Origin: Limnohabitans sp. MORI2
Lineage (GTDB): Bacteria; Pseudomonadota; Gammaproteobacteria; Burkholderiales; Burkholderiaceae_C
DNA length: 64,000 nucleotides
Reading direction: 5' to 3'
Assembly: GCF_027925025.1 (NCBI RefSeq)
Contig: NZ_AP027058.1
Span: 868,001 to 932,000 of the forward strand
Position 1 is the stretch's first letter; the number at the start of each line of letters is the position of its first letter. Below the pieces are notes generated by a model, which saw only the letters and a program-made list of their open reading frames with translations, was not told the origin of the DNA and did not search any database. A program made the translations under genes and the position numbers. Below are positions 27,515-36,047 of the stretch, piece after piece.

Positions 27515-28575
27515 TGGACACGCTCACCTTCCTCAAATTAATCTTGCCGGAAGATGGATACAAGTTCGTTGGTCTGAGTCGTGCCGGTTCGTCCGGCATC
27601 GCCCACAAGGCGTATGAGTCACTGGAGCTGATGGCTGATGCCATCGCTTTCTACGACAAGCAAACTAACTTAACTGTCTACCACGCATGCGCTGCGTACA
27701 AAGAAGCCAGCTACGAAGCCGTAGTCAATGGCGAAACTAAAAGGAAATACCGTGGCCAGCCCAACTTGCTCAAGGCGAAGTCGCTATGGTGCGATATCGA
27801 CTGCGGTGAAAAGAAAGCTGCAGAGGGCAAGGGTTACGCCACCAAAGGCGATGCTGTCAAGGCTATCGGTAGGTTCTGTGCTGAAAAGGGCCTGCCCGAC
27901 CCCATGATCGTAGACTCAGGTGGCGGTATCCATTGCTACTGGCCACTGACTAAAACGGTAGGACCGAGGAAGTGGAACTTGATGGCCACGATGCTAAAAG
28001 CTGCGTTCAAGGAAGCCGGACTGCTGGTCGATCCGACGCGTACTGCTGATATGTCATCGGTGTTGCGTCCTGTGGGTTCCCACAATCGCAAGCCTGGGCG
28101 TGAGGTGCGGGAGGTTAAGACAAAGTCCGTCCCAACGTTCGTGGTGCCCGAACAGCTGTTCAAGACGCTCAGCGAAATTACCCAATCCGTCGAGCTGCCG
28201 CATAATAACAAGTACGCCGAGCATGTAGCGCTTAACGATGACTTGACCGCGCACTTGGCAACGCTGGTTGAGGCTTCAGTTGACTTTGAGCTTGTCAAAG
28301 CAGGCTGCAACGTGGTGGCTTGGGCATCAGACCCTAGTAATCAGAATAATGTTGAAGAACCTTTGTGGCGAGGGCTACTTGGTATTGTGAAATTTTGTGA
28401 CGAGGCAAGCCAGCTCGCACATCAAGTCAGTGCACATCACAGCAAATATGACTCTGACGAGACTCTGCAAAAGCTCGAAGGCTGGACAACAGGTCCCACG
28501 ACCTGCGCCTATTTCGCAAGCTACAAGCCTGACTTGTGCCGCGCATGCAAACACATTGAAGCGGTGGCAGCATGA
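27511..28575 (+). CDS. Primase-polymerase-like (AEP fold) replication protein
   Basis: 354 residues from the ATG at 27511 (or 27514). The central region has AEP primase signatures: KSLWCDIDCGEKK, giving a DxD metal site at about residue 95, and DPMIVDSGGGIHCYWPL, the SGGGxHxYW block near residue 133. RPVGSHNRKPGREVREV follows as in phage and satellite prim-pol proteins. A C-terminal Cys cluster (TTCAYF, DLCRACKHI) could bind zinc. It probably primes replication of the island for the VapE-type helicase encoded by the next gene, which it overlaps by 4 bases. Confidence 0.75.
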   Translation: MMDTLTFLKLILPEDGYKFVGLSRAGSSGIAHKAYESLELMADAIAFYDKQTNLTVYHACAAYKEASYEAVVNGETKRKYRGQPNLLKAKSLWCDIDCGEKKAAEGKGYATKGDAVKAIGRFCAEKGLPDPMIVDSGGGIHCYWPLTKTVGPRKWNLMATMLKAAFKEAGLLVDPTRTADMSSVLRPVGSHNRKPGREVREVKTKSVPTFVVPEQLFKTLSEITQSVELPHNNKYAEHVALNDDLTAHLATLVEASVDFELVKAGCNVVAWASDPSNQNNVEEPLWRGLLGIVKFCDEASQLAHQVSAHHSKYDSDETLQKLEGWTTGPTTCAYFASYKPDLCRACKHIEAVAA

Positions 28576-29984
28576 AGTTGCCGTCCTTCAAGTCACCTAT
28601 CGTCCTGGGCCTGAGCAGAACTGCAGCCACCCAGCAATACACAACTTTTGGTTCACAAAATCAGCGTGCCTTCACGCGTGCAGAACTTGAGAGAGCACTT
28701 CCAGATTGGTCCGTGCGCATAGTCATGGAATCGGATGGCTCCACGAATTACAAAAAACTCAAGCCACATAACACCACGGCAAATATTGAGGCCGTGATCA
28801 GACTGTACGGTTGGGTCGTACGCTTCAACATCATGACCAAGCGTACAGAGTTAACGCGGAATGCTGTTGTGATTCCAGGTGACGACATCGAAAACATTGC
28901 CTTGACTCTGCTGGGTGACGATGTGGTCGTAGCAGGGCTCGCGCGTGAAGGCCTCAACAAGCTGGTAGATGCGGTTGCTGTGAAAAATAGTTACCACCCA
29001 GTCTTGGATTGGATCAAGCTCAAACCTTGGGATGGGGTTTCTCGTTTGCACCTGTTTCATCAAACCCTGCACTTGGTACAGCCTACTAAGGCTTTGCTCC
29101 GAGCAAAGCTAATGAACTGTTGGTCATTGCAGGTGATAGGCGCAATGATGGAACTCAATGGCATTGCGGCAGCTGGGGCTTTGGTTCTGTCAGGGCCACA
29201 AAACTGCGGCAAGAGCTATTGGGTTAGGAATTTGTGCCCAGTCCCCGGAGCCATCGGAACCGGGTTACACCTTGACCCCGCTCAAAAAGACAGTGTCTTG
29301 GCATCTTTGCGGTATCTGATTTCCGAACTCGGCGAAATCGATAGCACCACCAGCCGAAGTCATACCGGCATGCTCAAGGCTTTTTTGACCAACGGTAAAG
29401 ACGTTATCCGTCTTCCCTACGCGGCGAAGGATACCGAATACCCACGACGAACTGTGTTTGTTGGCACGGTAAATGGCACGGGCTTTCTTGTCGATGACAC
29501 TGGGAACAGGCGCTTCTGGGTTCTGGAAGTAGATCGCTGTAATGTCCTTTCGCCGGATGATATGCAACAGGTCTGGGCAGAGTACTTGCATATGTACGAG
29601 CAGGGTGAACGATGGCATCTTGATCAAGCCACCTTGGCGGAGTTGAATGCATCCAACGTTGATCACACTCGCATAGACCCTCTCCGCGAGCAGATAGCTA
29701 CGCGTTTTGATTGGGGAAGCGTTAGCTGGGCTGTAGTGAATCCTTCGAATTGGCAAGCATTTCCCGAGGTGAAGTGGGTAACGGCTACGGATGTGTGCAT
29801 CTTGGTAGGGAGGGATCAGCCTAGTCGTGCAGATTGCACTCGTGCTGGGACGATCGTGCGTCAACTTCAATCGGATAACGTCAGCTCAGCTGGTGCTATT
29901 AACTTCAAGTCTGTCCTTCGTAAATCAAATGGTCTTACCTTGCTTGGTGTTCCAGCCAAAACCTTGGCACAGGAGGCGCTATGA
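28572..29984 (+). CDS. VapE-type superfamily 3-like helicase/ATPase
   Basis: 470 residues. The ATPase domain contains Walker A SGPQNCGKSYW (about residue 208), Walker B-like LRYLISELGEID, then the family-typical RSHTGMLKAFLTNGKDVIRLPYAAKDTEYPRRTVFVGTVN and NRRFWVLEVD. This order defines the virulence-associated E (VapE) family found in satellites and pathogenicity islands, where it unwinds the element's origin. It overlaps both neighbours by 4 bases, so primase, helicase and the following gene form one translation-coupled unit. Confidence 0.85.
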   Translation: MKLPSFKSPIVLGLSRTAATQQYTTFGSQNQRAFTRAELERALPDWSVRIVMESDGSTNYKKLKPHNTTANIEAVIRLYGWVVRFNIMTKRTELTRNAVVIPGDDIENIALTLLGDDVVVAGLAREGLNKLVDAVAVKNSYHPVLDWIKLKPWDGVSRLHLFHQTLHLVQPTKALLRAKLMNCWSLQVIGAMMELNGIAAAGALVLSGPQNCGKSYWVRNLCPVPGAIGTGLHLDPAQKDSVLASLRYLISELGEIDSTTSRSHTGMLKAFLTNGKDVIRLPYAAKDTEYPRRTVFVGTVNGTGFLVDDTGNRRFWVLEVDRCNVLSPDDMQQVWAEYLHMYEQGERWHLDQATLAELNASNVDHTRIDPLREQIATRFDWGSVSWAVVNPSNWQAFPEVKWVTATDVCILVGRDQPSRADCTRAGTIVRQLQSDNVSSAGAINFKSVLRKSNGLTLLGVPAKTLAQEAL

Positions 29985-30619
29985 CCGAGAAAATACAAAA
30001 TCAGGGTGACCATGGGGTGACCTGCTATAAACAATTTGAGGTGGATACCCTGAAGGTCACCCTGCCTGAAAACGGCCTCTTTCAGAGGGAAATCCCATTG
30101 CCGAGTTCTATGAGGGTAACCCAGGGTAACCACTTTTCAGAAAGTGGCGTAAGCAATACCAAGGCTGTTGGAACGCGGCCCCAGATGAGCGCTAGTGAAT
30201 TCGAGCCCTTTATAAGAAGTGGTCAACTTGGATACCCTGGTTACCCTGTGCAAGCTTGCATGAGTCCACTGCAGCCACCAGTGATCGGGGCGACCCTACG
30301 CGAGTCTGTTAACCGTCTCGTTCGTGAAGCAACAGCCACAACCACCATGACACCACATACACACGTAGCCACTGGTCCCATCGCGGATGGTTATGTCACG
30401 CAGATCACGAACTGGGTCCAACGTTTGACACCGGCGCAGCTTGGGCGCTGTTTTTCCATGGACGAGGTAATGACGCTTGCAGGCCTAAAAGGCCGATATC
30501 GTGACCACGCATCAGTCAGGTACACAGGCGAAGCCCTCAGACGCTGTGGCTTCAAACAAAAACGCGACTGGACAGCAGCAGGGCGCAACAAACGTTACTG
30601 GGTAAAGGAAACATTGTGA
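29981..30619 (+). CDS. Island protein of unknown function, coding sequence carries repeat cluster
   Basis: 212 residues, ATG overlapping the VapE stop. Two parts: an N-terminal half of low complexity whose residues seem to be set by the DNA repeats (GVTC, KVTL, RVTQGN, YPGYPV), and a C-terminal part from about residue 110 (GPIADGYVTQITNWVQRLTPAQLGRCFSMDEVMTLAGL, then VRYTGEALRRCGFKQKRDW) that looks like a winged-helix domain. A DNA-binding initiator or control protein acting at the repeats within its own gene is plausible but unproved. Confidence 0.55.
   Translation: MTEKIQNQGDHGVTCYKQFEVDTLKVTLPENGLFQREIPLPSSMRVTQGNHFSESGVSNTKAVGTRPQMSASEFEPFIRSGQLGYPGYPVQACMSPLQPPVIGATLRESVNRLVREATATTTMTPHTHVATGPIADGYVTQITNWVQRLTPAQLGRCFSMDEVMTLAGLKGRYRDHASVRYTGEALRRCGFKQKRDWTAAGRNKRYWVKETL
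30002..30248. repeat. Cluster of GGTNACC repeats (possible iterons / replication origin)
   Basis: Six GGTNACC cores occur in 245 bases. AGGGT(A/G)ACC is at 30003 (+), 30055 (-), 30113 (+), 30123 (+) and 30239 (-), and GGGGTGACC at 30014 (+). GGATACCCTG also occurs at 30043 and again near 30230. The copies fall in different codon frames, so the sequence is conserved as DNA and not as protein. Position just after primase and helicase genes suits an origin. Confidence 0.65.
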
Positions 30620-30870
30620 AAACTCGCACCAAACAAAAAGTGGGAATCCAACATCAACTGGATCAATTGGCAAATTACATGGCGGTTGTAAATGATGTGG
30701 CTATAGAACTTGAAATTGCTTGTGGCTGGTATCACGATTCATCGCCTCAATACGGTGGCCCCCCTAGTGCCGATCAGTTAAAAAATCACGCAGCTCGACT
30801 GCGAGAGTCATATGGCGGTATGGCCACTGTTACAGGAGTTGATCCATGTGAAAAACTTCCGTCTATCTAA
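30616..30870 (+). CDS. Small island protein of unknown function
   Basis: 84 residues from a GTG that overlaps the upstream stop (GTGA). An N-terminal amphipathic helix (HQLDQLANYMAVVNDVAIELEIAC) is followed by a polar, Gly/Pro-containing stretch. I do not recognise it. Coupling to the replication genes is the only clue to its role. Confidence 0.5.
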   Translation: MKTRTKQKVGIQHQLDQLANYMAVVNDVAIELEIACGWYHDSSPQYGGPPSADQLKNHAARLRESYGGMATVTGVDPCEKLPSI

Positions 30871-30894
30871 CAATCACCCCACCAGGTGAACTAG

Positions 30895-31659
30895 TTGCTG
30901 AATTTGAATCATGGTAGCGCTCTACTTCATCAGGCGGAGAATGAATTGACAACACCCGGACCAACCTTAATCAAAAAATGCAGTCACTGTGCGGGGTTTA
31001 TGAAGGAGCGGACGATTGCTTCGGGTAGCAACTTTGGTGCTCGATACTGGACAGATGGAAGAGTTGATGCGTCCATGCTTCCCTTGCCGCCTAGTGCTGT
31101 GCGTTGTCCTTATTGCCACTCCTTGCTTTGGCTTTCAAGTTTGGAGGAGGTCGGTGAGATTCCCGGGCCTAGGGGTTTTAGTGTTCCGCGGCCGGAATAC
31201 GACAACTCCTTTGATGCTCTTCCATTCATTGAGAAGCTGGAAGCAGATGATTACTTGATGGCGGTAAGAAAAGGTGAGTTCTCAAAAGATCAAGAGGCAT
31301 ATCTGCGCACCATGTACTGGAGGCTGATGAATGATCCTCGACGACGAAGTCAGACTTCAATCGCACTCAGCGCGGATGAGCAAACTAATCTTAGAAGCCT
31401 ACTTCAACTTGTCATCGAAACGGATGAGCCAAGTCGCTTGATTCGTGCAGAAATATATCGTGAGTTGGGTGAGTTCAAAGAGTGCGAGAAAGCCCTTGAT
31501 TACGATTTCAGTGAGGAGAACATCCCTGCTGCAGTTACGATTTACGTGTTACAAGAAGAAAGAAACTCTTCGGTCGGGGAAATTCATCCCGAGGGAATGG
31601 AAGTCGTTACTTGTCATTACTACAGATATCAAAAGAAGCTTAAGCCTGTTGTTAATTAA
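30895..31659 (+). CDS. Zinc-ribbon protein of an uncharacterised family
   Basis: 254 residues if the TTG at 30895 (after AGGTGA) is used; a second TTG at 30946 (after GGAG) would give 237. Two CxxC pairs (KKCSHCAGF, then VRCPYCHSLLW) flank ASGSNFGARYWTDGRVDASMLPLPP, forming a zinc ribbon. The C-terminal half is helical (EAYLRTMYWRLMNDPRRRSQ, LLQLVIETDEPSRLIRAEIYRELGEFKECEKAL), with a TPR-like end. Similar zinc ribbon plus helical proteins occur widely in bacteria without a known function. It is the last plus-strand gene before the opposed cassette. Confidence 0.65.
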   Translation: MLNLNHGSALLHQAENELTTPGPTLIKKCSHCAGFMKERTIASGSNFGARYWTDGRVDASMLPLPPSAVRCPYCHSLLWLSSLEEVGEIPGPRGFSVPRPEYDNSFDALPFIEKLEADDYLMAVRKGEFSKDQEAYLRTMYWRLMNDPRRRSQTSIALSADEQTNLRSLLQLVIETDEPSRLIRAEIYRELGEFKECEKALDYDFSEENIPAAVTIYVLQEERNSSVGEIHPEGMEVVTCHYYRYQKKLKPVVN

Positions 31660-31732
31660 AAATTTGACATTTCAGTTTGGTGGCGAAGCGTTGAGTATGG
31701 ATTAATTTTCAACGGAAATTCATTATTCATTT

Positions 31733-32110
31733 TTAGTGATCCTTAATATTAATCAGAATGTTTTTTAATATCAATGTGATATTCATTGCATTATTAGATG
31801 AAAATCTTTCTAGTTCATCATTAAGAATAAACATCTGATTTTTTGAATCAAAAAAAATTAGACGTTCATGAAGATGGTTTCTTGTTTTTAAAAGTATATG
31901 AACTATTGGTTTGTGGCGCTGTACCTTGAGTGTATAAAGTAACCTGGCGCCTTTTTCGTGCAAATCGTTTTCTATGTCTGCAGCAAGTGGAGGTAGAAGT
32001 TCATCAAGAAGGATGGATGTCTGTTTTTTCAGTGAATCTGAATTAATCAACTCTAACGCAAGTTTCTTTGTGGCTTGGTAGGCATTAATTTGCTGATTAA
32101 TATCTGTCAT
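31733..32110 (-). CDS. Small protein ending the recombinase/ParB operon
   Basis: 125 residues, ATG overlapping the ParB-2 stop by 4 bases (32107-32110). It is not recognised. It begins with helical sequence (INAYQATKKLALELINSDSLKKQTSILLDELLPPLAADI) and then shows beta-type strands (ARLLYTLKVQRHKPIVHILLKT, RLIFFDSKNQMFIL). No signal peptide, membrane segment or catalytic motif is visible. As the fourth gene of a coupled operon it is probably a partner of the ParB-like proteins. Confidence 0.6.
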   Translation of the reverse strand: MTDINQQINAYQATKKLALELINSDSLKKQTSILLDELLPPLAADIENDLHEKGARLLYTLKVQRHKPIVHILLKTRNHLHERLIFFDSKNQMFILNDELERFSSNNAMNITLILKNILINIKDH

Positions 32111-32988
32111 TTTTCTAAGGAGGTGTTGTTTACAATGTTTGAAAATTCAGTATAAACATCTGGTTGAAATTGTTTAATGTATCTGGAAATTGTTGGATTA
32201 TCGAGCATCTTTATTAAAAAACCTTTCGCAAGAACAAGATTCAATACATCTTGTCCGTATGAGTCTTCTACCAGTTTGTACTGCTCTTGAAGATTACCCA
32301 TTTCCCGCTCCATCTTGTTCATTTGTTCCGCACTTACTCCTCGGACTTTCTTCGGTGCAAACTCATTGGTAAGCAATGAAGCGGGTGATGCTGCTAGAAG
32401 CGCTTCAGCATAAGTCACTGTAATATTGTTGGCGGAAAGCATTAATTCTACACATTCAATCTGTCTAGTAGGTTTCATTTTTTTAAGAATTCCACCTATC
32501 TTTATTGAAAATATTTGATCTCTCAGTAAATCGGCTGCCTCTGTGCATACGCCATCAAGCAACCTAACTTTTCGCATAATGTTTCCGAGGTCAATATTAA
32601 GACTCTTTGCCAGCTTTTCAGGAGAAACTCCGCGATTAATGGCTCGCTTAATCATTAAATGCTCTTGAACAGTTGAAAGTCGATTTACTCTGTTGTTATA
32701 AGTGTAGGTTTCGTCGTCTGTTGCAATTAAACATTGTGATTCGGAGAGGCCAAGTGTTCGCATAGCGTGAAGGCGGGTATGTCCATCAAGTAATATGTGC
32801 ATTCCCGAGTCAGTTGTTGCTGAGCAAATTGTCAAAGGCTCAATTAAGCCAATTGCTCGAATCGATTCGAGTACCTGCTTGTATTTTCTCGAAACGTTAA
32901 TGTTCTCGGGTAGCTTTCTGGAGGGGAGTATTTTTTCAAATTTAACCAATACTGGCTCAGGTATAAAACCAAGAGAAACATTACTCAT
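32107..32988 (-). CDS. ParB/RepB-like protein 2 (DGHTR variant)
   Basis: 293 residues from the ATG at 32988, which overlaps the ParB-1 stop (ATGA) and has AGGAG 8 bases upstream; the longer reading to 33009 overlaps ParB-1 by 25 bases. The ParB N-terminal domain (LPSRKLPENI, then YKQVLESIRAIGLIEPLTI) carries LLDGHTRLHAM in place of the usual GERR nucleotide motif, like RepB C-terminal-domain partition proteins. HTH-like SPEKLAKSLNIDLGNIMRKVRLLDG follows. No ParA is near, so ordinary plasmid segregation is unlikely. Confidence 0.75.
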   Translation of the reverse strand: MSNVSLGFIPEPVLVKFEKILPSRKLPENINVSRKYKQVLESIRAIGLIEPLTICSATTDSGMHILLDGHTRLHAMRTLGLSESQCLIATDDETYTYNNRVNRLSTVQEHLMIKRAINRGVSPEKLAKSLNIDLGNIMRKVRLLDGVCTEAADLLRDQIFSIKIGGILKKMKPTRQIECVELMLSANNITVTYAEALLAASPASLLTNEFAPKKVRGVSAEQMNKMEREMGNLQEQYKLVEDSYGQDVLNLVLAKGFLIKMLDNPTISRYIKQFQPDVYTEFSNIVNNTSLEK

Positions 32989-33890
32989 ATCTGATCTCCT
33001 GAGGGCCACACGCGTTCTGCTAAATAGGTAGGAAGTGTATCTAGTCCCTCTGCGCGCATAAGGGTAGAAAACTCCTCTTCAGCTAATAGTGAGCGCAATG
33101 CTCCAATGACGAACATGAGTTTTTGTTGCGTAAAGTTTGATTTTTTTACAAGTAATTTTTGTCTATCTACTTCACGCTGGTAACTTCGAACCAAGCTGGA
33201 GGACGTAACTCCTGTGTCGCGTTTCGTTTTAACTCTATAACCAAGAGTTTTCCCCAATGTTTGCCGTTTCTCTACTAATCTCTTTGCATTGATTAGCTGT
33301 TTACCTTTTAATTTTCCTGTTTCGTAAGCTTCTTGAAGTGCAGTCTGAATTTCTTTATCGTCATTCCCCGCACGATTTATTGCTAGAGCTACGTATAAAG
33401 GTATTTTTCCGGCTTCTACCGCTGTCAAAAGACGATCCTCCTTATTTCCAAGCAGTTGAAGGATCCCTTGGATATAATCAGTACTAAGTCCAGTTTTCTC
33501 CGCGATAGTAGATTTGTTATATCCTTGATCTCGTAAACGCTGTATACCTGCGAGCATTTCAACTGCTCGACAGTTTCTTCTTGCGATGTTTTCTGCTAGG
33601 CTCATGATGAAAGCATCATCATCATTGACGTTTACAAGTATGGCTGGAATATTCTTTTCACCCAGCGCCTTAAATGCTTTCATTCTTCCTTCACCACAAA
33701 CAAGTAAGTAGCGTTCTTCGCCGTTCTCACTTGGTCGTGAAGTTACCGTAATTGGTTTTTTTAAGCCAATAGCTTTTATGTTCTCCACGATTTCATCGAA
33801 AATTTTATTATTTCTTTCCCTTGGATTTAGGACCTCAATTAAATCTATAGGAATTAACTTGAGCTCGCTTTTGTGTGGCGTCTTGTTCAT
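32985..33890 (-). CDS. ParB/RepB-like protein 1 (GEGR variant)
   Basis: 301 residues, ATG overlapping the recombinase stop by 4 bases. The ParB N-terminal domain begins LKLIPIDLIEVLNPRERNNKIFDEIVENIKAIGLKKPITV, with LLVCGEGRMKAFKAL near residue 70 (close to the CTP-binding GERRxRA motif) and MSLAENIARRNC matching the ENxxR block. A HTH (KSTIAEKTGLSTDYIQGILQLL) lies at about 130-150, and a Lys-rich C-terminal part follows. It differs clearly from ParB-2, so the pair is not a recent duplicate. Confidence 0.8.
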   Translation of the reverse strand: MNKTPHKSELKLIPIDLIEVLNPRERNNKIFDEIVENIKAIGLKKPITVTSRPSENGEERYLLVCGEGRMKAFKALGEKNIPAILVNVNDDDAFIMSLAENIARRNCRAVEMLAGIQRLRDQGYNKSTIAEKTGLSTDYIQGILQLLGNKEDRLLTAVEAGKIPLYVALAINRAGNDDKEIQTALQEAYETGKLKGKQLINAKRLVEKRQTLGKTLGYRVKTKRDTGVTSSSLVRSYQREVDRQKLLVKKSNFTQQKLMFVIGALRSLLAEEEFSTLMRAEGLDTLPTYLAERVWPSGDQI

Positions 33891-35461
33891 GCTGCTCTCC
33901 TAATGAGGGTTCTCTCTGCCATACCATAAAGATATTCAAGGCTCTCATAACGGTAGCTTTCAAACTCAACACTATTGCGCTCGGCAAGACTGATGCCTTG
34001 CAAACTAAAGTCAAGCCTCGGTAAAAGGTAGTAGTCCAAAGGACTTTCGTTACTTTCGTTCAATCTTATGGCTATAGTAATATCTGGTTGTAGCCCTGTG
34101 TCAAATCTAATCTTCCACCGAAGCTTTCCTGTTGCAATAGACTGACAACGTGCAAGAACAATTGAAACTGTAAATTCTTTATTTACAGTAATTATTTCTG
34201 TGCAATTATCTCTTTGTGTATAGCCGCCAATTTCGTTGATTCTATTTTCAGTTTCATTAACTATTTGAGGGTGCATTTGCCTAAGGTAGCGGTTTACTTC
34301 TAAGTATCGATAATCCCTATCAGGCGTGAAGCCTACAGCCTTATATGCACGAATAAGACTGCCGAATCTTTGTATATAAGCAGATGAAGAGGGCATATCT
34401 TCAGTCTCATCGATTACGATGCCGGATAAGTATCCACGCTTCTGATAAAGCATTCGAAGTTTTTCAATCAATTCATCATTGCTAAACCTGTGCGCACGTG
34501 CTCGGATAATTCCTTGTACTGTGTAAAAAGATTCAGTGGAAACAATTGCTTCAAATGCAGAATCCTTTTTAATCCACATTTGCGGTGTGTTGATAATCCG
34601 AAGTTTTTTTAACTTGTAAGATATTCGGTTGTATACATTATTTCCGATGTATTTTTCGTTTGTTAGAACTTGATGAACTGTAGACCTGGTCCAACGTCTA
34701 TTTAAATCTGTTCTTATTCCTAAGGTATTGAGTCGATTAGCAATTTCTGTTTCAAGGATTCCATCGTTGATGAACCATTCGTAGATTTGATTAACGATTT
34801 TTATTTCTTCATCTGGTCCAGGCATTAATATTACCCGATCAGTTTGCAGATGCTTATGCTCACCGCGATTCAGCTCGCCTTTTATTGATCCATTTTGATC
34901 AATTAATACTCGCCGCAAACCATACCCAGCTTGCCCTCCTTGTCGATAGCCCATTTCAATGAGTCTGCATTGACCTGCGAACACTTTAGTTGATAATTCA
35001 CGGCTGTATTCACCAGCCATTGCACGTTTAACACCTTTAACTATGGTGGATACAGGGGATCCATCGTTTTCAAATTGTTCTGCACAGTAAGCTACTTGAA
35101 TGCCTTTTCGACGGCAAATATATTCGTAATATGCGCTTTCATCTGCATCCTGAAAGCGACCCCAGCGACTGATATCGTAAACTAAAATTATTTGAAAATC
35201 TGCGTTACCAGATTCCACTAATTTAATTAGCTCTTGCAGGCTTTGTCTGCCTTCTATCCTAAGCCCGCTCTTACCCTCATCGGCATAGGTTCTTATGATT
35301 TCTATTCCGCGTTTATTTGCGTATTCATTAATTTTCTCTGCTTGGTTTTCGGTCGAATATTGCTGATGCTCCGTCGACATACGCACATATCTAACGGCTT
35401 GAAAAGTTGATTTTCGAGTTGCTTCGTTGTTTGAAGAGATGTCATACTGCATTGTGTTCAT
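33887..35461 (-). CDS. Large serine recombinase (resolvase/invertase family)
   Basis: 524 residues. The resolvase domain starts at about residue 20 with VRYVRMSTEHQQYSTENQ (catalytic Ser29, Arg27) and continues DEGKSGLRIEGR, IILVYDISRWGR. A recombinase domain follows from about 180 (GYRQGGQAGYGLRRVLID, IVNQIYEWFINDGILETEIANRLNTLGIRTDLNRRWTRSTVHQVLTNEKYIGNNVYNR). The last 200 residues resemble no zinc ribbon or coiled coil I know and are unusual. It uses AT-rich codons unlike the host. It begins the four-gene coupled block. Confidence 0.88.
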   Translation of the reverse strand: MNTMQYDISSNNEATRKSTFQAVRYVRMSTEHQQYSTENQAEKINEYANKRGIEIIRTYADEGKSGLRIEGRQSLQELIKLVESGNADFQIILVYDISRWGRFQDADESAYYEYICRRKGIQVAYCAEQFENDGSPVSTIVKGVKRAMAGEYSRELSTKVFAGQCRLIEMGYRQGGQAGYGLRRVLIDQNGSIKGELNRGEHKHLQTDRVILMPGPDEEIKIVNQIYEWFINDGILETEIANRLNTLGIRTDLNRRWTRSTVHQVLTNEKYIGNNVYNRISYKLKKLRIINTPQMWIKKDSAFEAIVSTESFYTVQGIIRARAHRFSNDELIEKLRMLYQKRGYLSGIVIDETEDMPSSSAYIQRFGSLIRAYKAVGFTPDRDYRYLEVNRYLRQMHPQIVNETENRINEIGGYTQRDNCTEIITVNKEFTVSIVLARCQSIATGKLRWKIRFDTGLQPDITIAIRLNESNESPLDYYLLPRLDFSLQGISLAERNSVEFESYRYESLEYLYGMAERTLIRRAA

Positions 35462-35621
35462 CGTTTCAGCTTGGTAAATATTTTTTTGCTTTTGAATTCA
35501 CATCAACTTCATACGATATAAGCCAATAAATTTGGTGTCGTGGTGGGTTGCGGTAAAAAGCTGTTAACGCATACGGTAGCCCTTCAAACGATGATTGGCT
35601 ATTAAGTCATCTCTTTACGAC

Positions 35622-36047
35622 TTAGACATTTGTGTTGAAAGCCTCTTCATATCTGGTTATTTCGATAATCCACGAGTCTATCTTTGCGCTATTGTTATTG
35701 GCAATGAGTTTAAGCTTGAATAGACCATTTGCAAATGGAAGCCAGCTAGATGACAAGTCCATCTTTATGAAATGATCGTTATGCGTACTATTATCTTTGA
35801 GAGTTTGTTTTCCTTGATTTTTTTCCGATTCTCTGTACTTTCGCCAGTAATCTCGATTCCGATTCGCCCAGGCTTTTTGTGCTGACGCTTGGTTTTTTTT
35901 ATAGTCCGGATCAGTCTGAAGTTTGTTTTTTTGCCACTTCTTGCGACGTTCTTTTTGGCATGTCGTAGCTGCGCAGTAGGTTTGTTTGGGCGCTTGCGGA
36001 ACTGGCTTAAAGGTTTTTCCGCAGTTGATGCATTTCTTTGTGTTCAT
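35622..36047 (-). CDS. Zinc-knuckle protein associated with the recombinase cassette
   Basis: 141 residues. Cys6, Cys9, Cys25 and Cys30 (KKCINCGK, then TYCAATTCQKERRKKW) form a likely zinc site, followed by a highly basic, aromatic helix (QTDPDYKKNQASAQKAWANRNRDYWRKYRESEKN). I recall similar short proteins, with this Cys pattern and DPDY-AQ-W-DYWRxYR helix, next to recombinase/ParB genes in other Proteobacteria; that memory needs a database check. It is co-directional with the recombinase, 160 bases upstream, and is probably DNA-binding. The C-terminal 50 residues are not alike. Confidence 0.7.
   Translation of the reverse strand: MNTKKCINCGKTFKPVPQAPKQTYCAATTCQKERRKKWQKNKLQTDPDYKKNQASAQKAWANRNRDYWRKYRESEKNQGKQTLKDNSTHNDHFIKMDLSSSWLPFANGLFKLKLIANNNSAKIDSWIIEITRYEEAFNTNV

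Noticed and set aside
32107..33890. Plasmid partition locus
   Set aside because: There is no ParA or plasmid replication gene beside the ParB-like genes, and they are coupled to a serine recombinase.
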